Of a stretch of DNA of 64,000 nucleotides, positions 1 through 9,722 are shown in pieces; the stretch's first letter is position 1, and every line of letters begins with the position of its first letter. Position numbers and translations under genes: made by a program. The notes beneath the pieces are model-generated. The model made no database searches. It was given only the letters and a program-made list of their open reading frames with translations, and was not told the origin of the DNA. Origin of the DNA: Phytopythium helicoides (lineage: Eukaryota > Oomycota > Peronosporomycetes > Pythiales > Pythiaceae); contig JANFNE010000043.1 in the NCBI GenBank assembly GCA_024867545.1, positions 310,001 through 374,000 on the forward strand, written 5' to 3'.

Positions 1-1136
1 TTACCGTCGCAGCCAGCCGTGAAGAAAATGGCCGAGAACAGGTGTCCGAGCGTCATGCCGACGGCGCCAATGAGCAACAGGCGACGACGACCCATGGTGT
101 CGACCCAACGCATGGCCGGGATGGTGGAGAGCATGTTGATACCCGAGAGCATGAGCACGGAGTAGTCACCCGCGCCCGTGATATCCTTGAAAATGAGGCC
201 GCCGTAGGTGAAGATGGCGTTGATACCCGTGGCTTGCTGCAATACCTGCAGCATGAAGCCGATGAAGACGCGCTTGAGCACGGACGGCTCGAGCAGGTCC
301 TTCCACGTGCTCGCGTTCTGCTCCTCCATGGCAACCTGCTCGCCGATGAGCTCCAGCTCGCGCTGCACACGGTCGGTCTGGCGCAGGCGCTTAAGCACGG
401 CCTCAGCCTGGTCCTTGCCCTTGTGCAGGTACGTCCAGCGAGGACTCTCGGGGACACAGAAGATGCCGGCCATGACCACGATCGGTGGAATGAGTGCCAC
501 GGCGTTCGTGTAGCGCCAGCCCTCCTCAACGTCCTTGATGAAGATGTTGACGAAGTTTGCGAGGAAAAGACCGATGGTGACAGTCATCTGCATGAATCCC
601 GAGAGGAAGCCACGCAGCTCCTTGGGAGCCATCTCGGCGCCGAAGATGGGCAGCGAGAACGACGAGTTGCCGACGCCCACACCCTGGATGAAGCGCGCGA
701 TGTACATGAGGCCGTGGTGCATGGCCGGCTGCAGGCACACCCAGATCGTGCCGATGCAGAAGAAGACGCCAGCCGTGAACACGCACATGCGGCGACCGAG
801 CTTGTCAGCGATCACACCGCTGACGAGCGCACCGCAGACGCAGCCCAGCGTGTACATCATGTTGTACCAGAGCGTGAAGGTGGTCCACTTGTCCGGCAGA
901 CTGTTGGTCGATGCCGTGCACTGGTCGTACGTGAAGTTGTTCCAGCCGACGCACCAGTCGTCGAGGAAGCCATCCATGACGAGCACGGCCGACGTGACAC
1001 CCTGGTCATAGCCGAAGAAGATGCCGCCGAGCGACGCGAATAGGCAGACGATGATGGCGTACGTGCGCGATCCCTCGGTGGGGGTGTCGTCGGCGCCGCC
1101 GGCGCCGTGGGTCGGGATGACTCCACCTCCGGCCAT
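1..1136 (-). CDS. MFS sugar porter, copy 1 (3' end outside window)
   Basis: Sugar porter of the major facilitator superfamily, a plasma-membrane sugar/H+ symporter type. Only about the first 378 codons are in the window. The start is the ATG complementary to 1134-1136, at the same place as in the complete copy at 3374. The visible part shows family motifs: a GRR box after the second helix, PESPRW in the central loop and QQATGIN at the start of helix 7. Over the shared length it is the same protein as copy 2, so the pair is divergently transcribed from a shared spacer. Whether the missing C-terminus is intact cannot be seen. Substrate is not predictable from sequence. Confidence 0.9.
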   Translation of the reverse strand, partial: MAGGGVIPTHGAGGADDTPTEGSRTYAIIVCLFASLGGIFFGYDQGVTSAVLVMDGFLDDWCVGWNNFTYDQCTASTNSLPDKWTTFTLWYNMMYTLGCVCGALVSGVIADKLGRRMCVFTAGVFFCIGTIWVCLQPAMHHGLMYIARFIQGVGVGNSSFSLPIFGAEMAPKELRGFLSGFMQMTVTIGLFLANFVNIFIKDVEEGWRYTNAVALIPPIVVMAGIFCVPESPRWTYLHKGKDQAEAVLKRLRQTDRVQRELELIGEQVAMEEQNASTWKDLLEPSVLKRVFIGFMLQVLQQATGINAIFTYGGLIFKDITGAGDYSVLMLSGINMLSTIPAMRWVDTMGRRRLLLIGAVGMTLGHLFSAIFFTAGCDG

Positions 1137-1254
1137 GGTTGGAGCTGAGCTGGCGTCTGGAGGGTGGACTGGTTGGCGGTTCTGCTTGGAGGCTGGCTGG
1201 CTGGCTGACGCTGCTTGGATAGTAGCGAGCAGTGGGACGCGAGCAGGAGAGCGC

Positions 1255-1270
1255 AAAAGGCAGAATGAGC
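1255..1270 (-). promoter_or_regulatory. Oomycete initiator (Inr) of transporter copy 1
   Basis: On the minus strand this reads GCTCATTCTGCCTTTT, 15 of 16 positions matching the oomycete core promoter GCTCATTYYNCAWTTT. It lies about 120 nt upstream of the ATG at 1136 and is conserved in the other arm at 3236-3251, although neighbouring bases differ. Transcription is therefore expected to start here. Confidence 0.7.
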
Positions 1271-1654
1271 TCGACGTCGTTGGTGGAGGGAGGCCTCTGG
1301 GGTGGCGCAAAGTTGGTGGCCAGAGTATTGAACAGGGTCCGTGACCCTCTCGTCTATCGGAAACAGAAGGCCTCATGAGTGCGCATTTGACGTGAGTGAT
1401 TCAAGTATAGGATATCTCTCGACGGTACGGTATGCTATGACACGCGACGACCGCATGACGAGCTTGAAGTTCCGCAGGTCTGCGTGGTGTGCTGGTGTGG
1501 GGTTCGTTGTGATGTGTCAAACCGACATGTGTCCAACTTGATTTATTTGCGCTGCGGGGGATCGTTTATACCCATCTGCGGGGCGGGCGAGGTTCGCCCC
1601 GCGAGCCGCTGCGATTTGCACCGCACCCGGTCCGCCGAGTTGACAGGCTGAAGC

Positions 1655-2851
1655 GCAACATATCGTATGAGACAAGCCGCTGTTGATCGACACAGCACCG
1701 CTTTTTAATCTCCCGTGCGGTGCCAAACGCTCTCATGTACCACAGAACTGGTTGATTTTTGGATCGGATAGCTCCCCAAGGAATCAATAAGACGAACTTT
1801 ACTCTCTTGCCTATAGTTCCAAGTGTGTTAGTGGCTGAAGCTTTTGCCAATCTACCCGACCAATACAAGTTGATGGCAATCCCAAAGTTGTCTAGTGCAG
1901 CACGAGCGTCCAGATTTTCAACGAAGATACTCTACAGTCATGAGCGTGAGCGTAACTGTATTCTTGTTGGCTCTCTGTGGCCATGAAAGGGTGCAAGTGG
2001 GATGCGATGCAAGCACTGGTTGGTGATCCCGGAACGAGACTTGGTACTACTATCTACAGGCATAAATCAAGCAATGTACTGTGCTCGAATTATGCTTGAT
2101 TTATTTCTTTTTCTGATCTGATTTCCGGCTACCCGGTTCAAGGTCGACGACATGCGAGCGTCGCCCAACAAAGCAACCAAGCACCCGCGACACTATATAC
2201 CTGTACGTAGCGATGGGTATCAAGTTGGCACAGCGAAAGCTATACTATTGTAGACAAGCCCCTGATTGTTAGCGCTGGGGTTGGGAGGTGCAAGTCCGTG
2301 TTAGGCATTACGAAATCGATCTGCACCAACAAATCTGCAACAGCGCTAGAGACTCCTAGTCTTGCATGCAAGTACGTCTGCACCCGCAATCTCTCAGACT
2401 AGACCTTTACAAGAGGAATACCGTACGTCGCTCTCCGAATTCTTGATGAAGCGCATTGTGGTGTATAGTTTTAGCTTTTTCAAATAGTATACATGTACCA
2501 CTTCGTCTTAGTCACTGTCGAGGTCGAAACTGAAGTTTACCACATGAGCGCAATCAAGATTACAGAGTATACACGCACTTTGCAAAGTACTGTATAGTAC
2601 CGTACTCATCTAACAACAGCGTCTACGAAGGGGAACCTCGTGACTGCAGCCTCCATGGCGTGAACAGCTCGAACTGAACAACAAGGCACTCCTATTTGAT
2701 ACGCACAGCACAACACAGCACAACACCTTCTGTATCCACCAGAAACCACGTTTGATCGTGTAGTAGGTACGTAGGTGCTGTACGGGACAGCCGAGTCACT
2801 CGGCCCACTGTCCTTCAACTTCAACCGAGTAGAGAGACTGCTCCAGCTTCA
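1655..2851. other. Spacer between the inverted arms, no gene seen
   Basis: About 1.2 kb of unique, relatively AT-rich DNA separates the two divergent transporter genes. The reading frames are short, without codon bias or recognisable motifs. It presumably holds upstream regulatory DNA for both copies, but I see no specific element beyond scattered TATA-like runs. Confidence 0.6.
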
Positions 2852-4509
2852 GCTTCAGCCTGTCAACTCGGCGGACCGGGTGCGGTGCAAATCGCAGCGG
2901 CTCGCGGGGCGAACCTCGCCCGCCCCGCAGATGGGTATAAACGATCCCCCGCAGCACAAATAAATCAAGTTGGACACATGTCGGTTTGACACATCACAAC
3001 GAACCCCACACCAGCACACCACGCAGACCCGCGGAACTTCAAGCTCGTCATGCGGTCGTGTCATACCATACCGTACCATCGAGAGATATCCTATACTTGA
3101 ATCAATCGCGTCAAATGCGCACTCACGAGACCTTCTGTTTCCGATAGACGAGAGGGTCACTGACCCTGTTCAATACTACCGCCTAGCCACCAACTTTGCG
3201 CCACCCCAGAAGCCTCCCTCCACCGACGACGTCGAGCTCATTCTGCCTTTTGCGCTCTCCTGCTCGCTTCCCACTGCTCACTGCTATCCAAGCAGCGTCA
3301 GCCAGCCAGCCAGCCAGCCTCCAAGCAGAACCGCCAACCAGTCCACCCTCCAGACGCCAGCTCAGCTCCAACCATGGCCGGAGGTGGAGTCATCCCGACC
3401 CACGGCGCCGGCGGCGCCGACGACACCCCCACCGAGGGATCGCGCACGTACGCCATCATCGTCTGCCTATTCGCGTCGCTCGGCGGCATCTTCTTCGGCT
3501 ATGACCAGGGTGTCACGTCGGCCGTGCTCGTCATGGATGGCTTCCTCGACGACTGGTGCGTCGGCTGGAACAACTTCACGTACGACCAGTGCACGGCATC
3601 GACCAACAGTCTGCCGGACAAGTGGACCACCTTCACGCTCTGGTACAACATGATGTACACGCTGGGCTGCGTCTGCGGTGCGCTCGTCAGCGGTGTGATC
3701 GCTGACAAGCTCGGTCGCCGCATGTGCGTGTTCACGGCTGGCGTCTTCTTCTGCATCGGCACGATCTGGGTGTGCCTGCAGCCGGCCATGCACCACGGCC
3801 TCATGTACATCGCGCGCTTCATCCAGGGTGTGGGCGTCGGCAACTCGTCGTTCTCGCTGCCCATCTTCGGCGCCGAGATGGCTCCCAAGGAGCTGCGTGG
3901 CTTCCTCTCGGGATTCATGCAGATGACTGTCACCATCGGTCTTTTCCTCGCAAACTTCGTCAACATCTTCATCAAGGACGTTGAGGAGGGCTGGCGCTAC
4001 ACGAACGCCGTGGCACTCATTCCACCGATCGTGGTCATGGCCGGCATCTTCTGTGTCCCCGAGAGTCCTCGCTGGACGTACCTGCACAAGGGCAAGGACC
4101 AGGCTGAGGCCGTGCTTAAGCGCCTGCGCCAGACCGACCGTGTGCAGCGCGAGCTGGAGCTCATCGGCGAGCAGGTTGCCATGGAGGAGCAGAACGCGAG
4201 CACGTGGAAGGACCTGCTCGAGCCGTCCGTGCTCAAGCGCGTCTTCATCGGCTTCATGCTGCAGGTATTGCAGCAAGCCACGGGTATCAACGCCATCTTC
4301 ACCTACGGCGGCCTCATTTTCAAGGATATCACGGGCGCGGGTGACTACTCCGTGCTCATGCTCTCGGGTATCAACATGCTCTCCACCATCCCGGCCATGC
4401 GTTGGGTCGACACCATGGGTCGTCGTCGCCTGTTGCTCATTGGCGCCGTCGGCATGACGCTCGGACACCTGTTCTCGGCCATTTTCTTCACGGCTGGCTG
4501 CGACGGTAA
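2852..4509. repeat. Right arm of the inverted repeat
   Basis: Reverse complement of 1-1654. The inner border is at 2852, where similarity ends within a CTTCAG-rich stretch. The arm covers the promoter, the 5' UTR and the first 1136 nt of transporter copy 2. How far the repeat extends past 4509 cannot be judged because copy 1 leaves the window. Confidence 0.95.
3236..3251 (+). promoter_or_regulatory. Oomycete initiator (Inr) of transporter copy 2
   Basis: GCTCATTCTGCCTTTT matches the oomycete initiator consensus at 15 of 16 positions. It precedes the ATG at 3374 by about 135 nt. The intervening 5' UTR contains a CAGC tetranucleotide tract (about 3300-3320) that differs by one unit from the other arm. 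Confidence 0.75.
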
Positions 4510-4930
4510 CGTGGACGACGCCGGCTGCTCCAAGTTCTCGGGCTACATGATCGTGCTCGGCTCGGCCTTCTTCGTGTTCAACTTCGCTGTGTGCTGGGGT
4601 CCTACGCCGTGGATCTACTGCGCCGAGATCTTCCCGCTCAACGTGCGTGCCAAGGCCGTGTCGGTGTCGACGGTCGGCAACTGGGGTATGGCTGTCGCAC
4701 AGACGTACGTCGTCAAGCTCTTCCCGAGCCTCAACATCAACGGTGTCTTCTTCGTCTTCTCGGTCTGCACAGTCATCGCGTTTGTGTTCGTCTGGTACCT
4801 GTGTCCGGAGACCACTGGTCTGGTGCTCGAGGAGATCGAACCGCTGTTCAACGGCGGCGCTCGCGCCCGCCAGCAGGAGAAGGCGTCGCCCGTGTACGAC
4901 GAGGTCAAGACGCCCGACAACTTGGCGTAG
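3374..4930 (+). CDS. MFS sugar porter, copy 2 (complete)
   Basis: Complete, intronless 518-residue sugar porter (TC 2.A.1.1 type), the usual length for the family. Signature motifs appear in order: DKLGRR after TM2 (about residue 115), PESPRW (about 228) before the central loop, LQQATGIN at TM7 (about 300), DTMGRRR in the second GRR loop (about 345) and PETTG after TM12 (about 476). The N-terminus is a short glycine-rich cytoplasmic stretch, so the first ATG fits. An initiator lies 135 nt upstream. Expected role is sugar uptake at the plasma membrane; specificity is unknown. Its first 1.1 kb is duplicated in inverted orientation at 1-1136. Confidence 0.93.
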   Translation: MAGGGVIPTHGAGGADDTPTEGSRTYAIIVCLFASLGGIFFGYDQGVTSAVLVMDGFLDDWCVGWNNFTYDQCTASTNSLPDKWTTFTLWYNMMYTLGCVCGALVSGVIADKLGRRMCVFTAGVFFCIGTIWVCLQPAMHHGLMYIARFIQGVGVGNSSFSLPIFGAEMAPKELRGFLSGFMQMTVTIGLFLANFVNIFIKDVEEGWRYTNAVALIPPIVVMAGIFCVPESPRWTYLHKGKDQAEAVLKRLRQTDRVQRELELIGEQVAMEEQNASTWKDLLEPSVLKRVFIGFMLQVLQQATGINAIFTYGGLIFKDITGAGDYSVLMLSGINMLSTIPAMRWVDTMGRRRLLLIGAVGMTLGHLFSAIFFTAGCDGNVDDAGCSKFSGYMIVLGSAFFVFNFAVCWGPTPWIYCAEIFPLNVRAKAVSVSTVGNWGMAVAQTYVVKLFPSLNINGVFFVFSVCTVIAFVFVWYLCPETTGLVLEEIEPLFNGGARARQQEKASPVYDEVKTPDNLA

Positions 4931-5143
4931 GTGCTGTAGGCTCACGGAATTGTATACTGTAGTGTCGTAAGCCATGAGATCAACACGAGTGAGCTTTGTG
5001 AAATCTCCCGAGTGAGTATATTGGCATGGTAAGAAGTTTCGAATCTTTACTACCCAGTCACTCACTTCATTGGTGTGCTGTGGAAGTTCAGTCCAGTACC
5101 CCATTGAGATGGCTCCGCGTGTGACCACGTGACTCGTCAAGCA

Positions 5144-5788
5144 TCAGCGGTAGCGATCGCGGAAAAGATTGTGGCGCTGCTTGGCTCCGTGTCCAGCAGA
5201 ATACTCCATGTACTTGGTTCCATCCGCACCAGAGAGCGCGCCGAGCGACCCAGCCTTCTTCTTCTTGCGCGAGCCACCGGCCAATTCGAGTCGTGACAGG
5301 TCCTCGTCGTCACGGATAGCCGCATTCTCGTCCTTGGCCGCGCTCTCGACGTCTGCACTCAGCACCTCATTAAGAAGCTGCCGCTGCGCCTCTTTCTTCG
5401 TGAACACACCCTTGAACGTGTCCTTGTCGTACAGGTCCGTCACGACCTTGAACGTGTAGCCCTGGTCGACGAGGTACTGCTGGCGTTTGTTCGAGTAGAA
5501 CATCTCGTGCGTGTCGGTCGAGATGAGTGTGTAAAAGAAGGCGTTGAACCCGCCAGTGGCATTGGCCTTGGGTCGCAGAATACGGCCAAGGCGCTGCGCT
5601 TCTTGGCGTCGCGATCCAAAATGAGACGACACCTGGATGATCACGTTCGCCTCTGGCAGATCGATTGAGGTATCTCCAACCTTGGAAATGCAGATCACGT
5701 TGACGAGAGGCGAGTTCCGGAACGACTGCAGAAGACGCGTGCGTTCACGCTCACCAGATGCAGTCGCTGTTACAGTCGGCAGCAGCAT
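5144..5788 (-). pseudogene. 5'-truncated XPB/ERCC3 (TFIIH) helicase fragment
   Basis: The frame matches the C-terminal ~205 residues of XPB, the 3'-5' DNA translocase of TFIIH: SKVGDTSIDLPEANV, then the motif VI region RRQEAQRLGRILRP, then FLVDQGY-type sequence and the acidic/basic tail ending at the TGA. Full XPB is close to 800 residues; the N-terminal domain and motifs I-III are absent. Family similarity fades just upstream of SGERER (near 5755), and what follows is unrelated low-complexity DNA. A possible splice acceptor (TAACAG) sits near 5757, but no upstream XPB exon is found before the next gene. I read this as a gene fragment left by duplication or rearrangement, near the inverted repeat. 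Confidence 0.8.
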
Positions 5789-6424
5789 CGTCGCGACGTA
5801 AAATACCGTTGCGTCATGTGTGTGTAGCGTGTCGTAGCGGATCCATCATCGACAATCGGACGAGGCAACTAATGCTAGAGGACGACCACCGGATGCGGAA
5901 GCGCGTGACGGCTACCGGCACAGCACTCGCGTCGACGAGCACGACGATGTGCACTGCAGCACAACGCATCGCGGAAAGATTCTGACGCCTTGAGACTACC
6001 AAAGCTCTCTCTCTCTCTTTCTCTCTCTCTCTCACTCACTCTCTCTCAGACATCCGCGTCGGGGACCGACGGCACCAACTTGGTCCAAGCGCAGCCTTCA
6101 ACTCGCGCCGTTCGGCTTTCCCGCTGAGTTGGTACTCATCTGGCGGAAGTTGCCTAAACTAAAGCGCACACATCACACTAAAATAAGTATATCAAATGTT
6201 CGTCCCATATACACATACCAACAACAAGTATAAAAGCTGCCTCGATCTTCGCCACCTGCCCAAACTAGCGCGTCCGTCCGCCCCAATCGCAGCGCATACA
6301 GCCCCTCCATCCCAGCGAGTCGGTCCGCCCATCCTCCGCCTCCCTCTCGAGCTGTCTGGCTTCTTCCGCCGGCGCCTTTACCCGCCACTAACGAAACCCC
6401 GCGGGCCACTTGGCCGATCGCTCC
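5789..6424. other. Intergenic DNA with a pyrimidine (TC)n tract
   Basis: No supported gene. A CT dinucleotide tract occupies about 6006-6048, interrupted by TTT and CACTCA. The DNA beyond it (6060-6424) is the presumed promoter and leader of the membrane protein gene starting at 6425. The XPB-related sequence to the left does not continue here. Confidence 0.6.
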
Positions 6425-7887
6425 ATGACGCGCGACGCTCTGGCGCTGGCGCTGGCGCTGGCGCTCGCCGGCGGCGCGGCCGAGGCGGCGGACGAGGACT
6501 TCTGCGCGTCGGTGACGAGCTGCCTCAAGGACGGCAGCACCACGTGCCTCACGGCCTCGGGCGACTGCCCGCCCTGCGTCTACACGCTGGCCGACAGCTA
6601 CTCGTGCTGGGAGAAGGACAACTCGACCAACACGTGCCCGTTCACGGGCGTGCGCTACGACTGCAGTGCGTGACCCGCTCGCTTTGCTTTGCCTTGCTTT
6701 GCCGTGGCGCCCGAGGACTGACCGTGTGCTCTTGGACAGCCGATGCGTGGGGGGCCAGCGGCTCGTCGTCCGCAGCCGCAGGCAGCGCCAGCAACGCCAC
6801 CGCCGTCAGCAGCGCAGAGTCCGGCGACGCGTCCTCCTCGGCCGCCACGGCCTCCTCGGGCTCGGGCAGCGAGGCCATCTCCACCAGCTCGCTCATCACG
6901 TACATTGCCATCGGCGTGGCCGTGCTGCTCGTGCTCATCATCGGATGCGTCGTATGGAGGCGCAAGCGACAGTCGGCGCGCGCGCGCCGCGACCTGCACA
7001 CGCCCCCGCACGTGAAGCGCGACCGCGGCATGTCGAAGCGCGACGACGCGCTCACGGGGCCGTACAACAATATCCCGGACACGACCAAGGGCGGCGCCTT
7101 TGGACCGTACAACAACAGCACCAGCACGGTGGCCACGACCGCCACGGGCAGCAACCGCACGGGCAACTACAGCAACCGCAGCAACAACCGGAATAGGGGC
7201 CACACGGCACCGCGCAAGCACTCGGACGGCGTCGCCATGATGGAGGCGCAGCGCGACAGCGACCACTCGTTCGTGTCCATCGTGCCCACCGAGCACTCGA
7301 ACTCGATCGACGGCATCCTGGGCGAGCGGTCGCCCAGCGTGCTCGGCGACGAGGTGCGCAGCCACAAGACCCGCGCCAGCCGCCCGGGGGGCGTGGTCGT
7401 GGGCGGCATTGGCGGCTTTGGGGCCGTCAACGAGAAGCTCGTGCAGCAGGACGTGGCCAACCGGTGCACGACGAGCGCCAACATGTACGACGAGTACATG
7501 CGCATGAAGCAGGAGATGAACTATGGCGAGGACGACGACCTGGCGCACACGCACGACGACGACTTGATGAGCGACGCCGGGCTGAGCGACTTTGAGAGCG
7601 ACACGATGAGTATGCACAAGTTTTCGCTCGAGTCGTCGACGGGTATGCTCGCGCGGCACCACGACAATGGGCTGTCGCTGACCGACTCGGTGACTGACTC
7701 GGAGTACGCGGCGGCCATGCGCGACCGCGGCGAGAGCGACTGCTTCAGTGAGATGTCGTACAATGACGAAAAGTACTCGTTCAGCGAGTCGGACTTTGAC
7801 GCCACGTCGTTGGACGGCAGCCATGCGCGCGGCGCCAAGGACCCCGCCAAGACGGACCGCAAGACCGACCGCGAGGTCGAGATTTAA
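6425..7887 (+). CDS. Type I membrane protein with small Cys-rich ectodomain
   Basis: Two exons, 6425-6665 and 6740-7887, joined across a 74-nt GTGCGT...ACAG intron, give 462 residues. Residues 1-22 are a leucine/alanine signal peptide. A compact cysteine-rich ectodomain (about 25-80, with CPPC in the middle) follows, then a Ser/Ala stalk and a single membrane span (about residues 135-157, YIAIGVAVLLVLIIG) followed by a basic RRKR stop-transfer stretch. The ~300-residue cytoplasmic tail is hydrophilic with acidic and serine-rich patches but no kinase or other catalytic domain. The ATG at 6425 is preferred over 6410 because it starts directly at the signal peptide. Possibly a cell-surface sensor or adhesion protein; I do not recognise a family. 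Confidence 0.75.
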
Positions 7888-7990
7888 GTACCGATGCGTG
7901 TAGTGTTGTACGAGAAGGCTCTGCTCAATAGTATTATGATGCGTCTCTCGCTGACTGTGCGCACCAGTGTGGCTGCGGTAGCGGCAACGC

Positions 7991-8857
7991 TCACTGGGCC
8001 GCGCGAGACGCGCGCGTGGATCGCGTGGCGCCATCACCCTCGTCCTGGAGATCGTCGTCGTGCTCGGACGCCGTGCCGCTGCTGCTCCCGTGGTGGTCGT
8101 CTCGACTGGCATCCACATCGGCGTCCGCAATGGCACGGGCACTGCTGCTGGGGTCCGGGACGCTGTCCGCCGCGCGCGTGGATTCGGGCTTGGTCTCGGG
8201 CGCGCGCGCACCGCTGAAGCGCAGCACGCACTCTTCGGAGATGTAGTCGAGCACTTTTTGGTAGACGCGCGCGCGGAAGTCGGCGCGCTCGTGCGGCTCG
8301 ACGTACGACGGGATGGGCACGACGATGCCGTCGAAGTCCTGTATGGCGAGCGGCAGCGACAGCTGCGGCGGCTGCGGCCCGTTGGGGAGGAACACGACGC
8401 CCGCGGCCGTCGCCGACAGGTCGACGAGCGACCCGTGGGCCGCCGCCGGCCCCAGCCCCGCGGCCAGCTCGCCCGACTCGGTGCGGAGCTTCTTGACGCC
8501 CGCGAACGTCGGCGGCGCGTGGGCCGTCGCCGCAGCGGCGGAGGCGGCAGCAGGCAGCAGCGGCGGAGGCGGGCGCTTGTCCTTGCGCGCCACGCGGTTC
8601 TTGGCGTCGAGCTTGCGCTGGTGCTGGTTCTGCCGGCTGCGGTGCTCCTCGCAGAGGTTGTGCGGCGCGCCCGACGTCTTGAGCGCGCGCTCGTTGGTGC
8701 ACTTGCCCGTCTTGTACAGGCAGCGCCCGCGGTAGCCCGGGCGCGTGGTGGCGGCACCCGTCGCGCCATCGACGACAACCGGAGCAGCAGCGGCGGAAGC
8801 GGCAGCAGCGGCAGCACTGGCGGCGGCAGCGCTGCCGGCGTCTGGCATGTCGGGCAT
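7991..8857 (-). CDS. C/H-motif protein (stramenopile KTGKC type), possible regulator
   Basis: Intronless, 288 residues. An alanine-rich N-terminus leads to a conserved-looking block at about residues 45-88 with spaced Cys/His residues: CLYKTGKC, then NLCEEHR, then an Asn/Gln/Arg-rich basic stretch. From memory, this C-x6-C...C-x2-H plus basic tail arrangement recurs in oomycete and diatom proteins and may bind zinc and nucleic acid, but I know of no tested function. The C-terminal half contains a second ordered region (about 175-220, ending in a possible helix DYISEECVLRF). The tail is acidic and low-complexity. It converges with the membrane protein gene 103 bp away. Its promoter side holds the MITE-like repeat. 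Confidence 0.7.
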   Translation of the reverse strand: MPDMPDAGSAAAASAAAAAASAAAAPVVVDGATGAATTRPGYRGRCLYKTGKCTNERALKTSGAPHNLCEEHRSRQNQHQRKLDAKNRVARKDKRPPPPLLPAAASAAAATAHAPPTFAGVKKLRTESGELAAGLGPAAAHGSLVDLSATAAGVVFLPNGPQPPQLSLPLAIQDFDGIVVPIPSYVEPHERADFRARVYQKVLDYISEECVLRFSGARAPETKPESTRAADSVPDPSSSARAIADADVDASRDDHHGSSSGTASEHDDDLQDEGDGATRSTRASRAAQ

Positions 8858-8924
8858 GGGTTGCCTCAGAACGACTCAGTTTTTTCTGATGGGGGGAGGC
8901 CGAGAAACATTCTTGCCTTCCAGG

Positions 8925-9461
8925 TAGTCCACTAATTGACTTCCGGGTATTGTTAGAAATGTTGTTAGAAATGCTAGAAATTTTGGCGGCCTCTGATTGG
9001 CTAGTGCCAAAAGTGGTGGTCGGATTCGTGCAATGCCAAAACAGGGTAGAAAAGGGGGGGGGTGCCGATACGATGTCTTCCTGGACGTCATTTGTGGACA
9101 CTTGGTTTTTGTATGGCGTACGGATACCAACTGTGATTAACAAAACACGGTTGCAATTCCGAGCACGGTATCAAAACACGGTTGCAATTTTGTGCAGGTA
9201 TTTTCTAACTTTTTCACACTTGGTGTTTGTATGAGGTGTAGTTTTGTAAATAAATGATGACGTATACCCCCTGTGATTAACAAAACACGGTTGCAATTCC
9301 GAGCACGGTATCAAAACACGGTTGCAATTTTGTGCAGGTATTTTCTAACTTTTTCACACTTGGTGTTTGTATGGATGACGTAAGCGTATCGTTTTGGAAA
9401 TATAGGATGACGAATCCGGTCGCCAGCCAATCAGCGACCGCCAATTTCGGGTGGTCCACTA
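8925..9461. mobile_element. Candidate MITE-like element
   Basis: This 537-bp AT-rich, non-coding block is bounded by TAGTCCACTA (8925-8934) and TGGTCCACTA (9452-9461), which pair as imperfect terminal inverted repeats (7/10). A longer subterminal inverted match joins 8976-9008 and 9418-9448; both contain GGCGG, CTGATTGGCT and flanking bases in opposite orientation. The interior holds tandem repeats. There is no transposase and no clear target-site duplication. It sits in the 5' flank of the minus-strand gene at 8857. Confidence 0.5.
9131..9373. repeat. 103-bp direct repeat with nested 18-mer
   Basis: 9131-9233 and 9271-9373 are near-identical direct repeats at a 140-bp period. Each contains CAAAACACGGTTGCAATT twice at a 31-bp spacing, giving four copies at 9141, 9172, 9281 and 9312. 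The repeats end in the same TTTGTATG. Confidence 0.9.
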
Positions 9462-9722
9462 GGCGTGGAGGCGCGCGCGAGGACGCAAGTGATCTTCGGG
9501 CTCGTCGCCGATGTGGCCACGAAGCTGGTGCTCACGAGTAGCCGCTATGATACGCCGCAGAGCTCATGCGAGACTGCTGTGCCGGCAAACCTCAACGCTT
9601 ACGAAAATGCAGAGCGGACGGCATCAAGAGCTGTTCATTCCAAGCAGGAGATTTCATTTGCAGGACCGAACAGCTACGACACTGTTGCTACAAGCTCGTT
9701 GTACTGTACGGTTATTGCCGCC

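Larger units (their letters stand above)
1..1654. repeat. Left arm of a >1.65-kb inverted repeat
   Basis: This stretch is the reverse complement of 2852-4509 and runs off the left edge of the window. Inside the transporter coding region the two arms pair base for base with no length change: position p matches 4510-p, and the predicted peptides are identical. In the 5' flank and UTR they differ by scattered substitutions and small indels, including one extra CAGC unit in the right arm near 3301. Homology stops abruptly at 1654. Confidence 0.95.

Noticed and set aside
3467..5140. Long antisense frame (557 residues) across transporter copy 2, and its counterpart 42-1043 opposite copy 1
   Set aside because: It is the antisense shadow of the sugar porter, rich in His/Arg/Glu as expected from GC-rich codon bias, with no motif.
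6655..8817. 720-residue minus-strand frame across the membrane protein and KTGKC gene
   Set aside because: Arg/Ser-rich with no domain. It crosses two well-supported genes and an intergenic region.
9131..9373. CRISPR-like spaced repeats
   Set aside because: Only two 103-bp units with nested 18-mers, no regular spacers, and a eukaryotic context.
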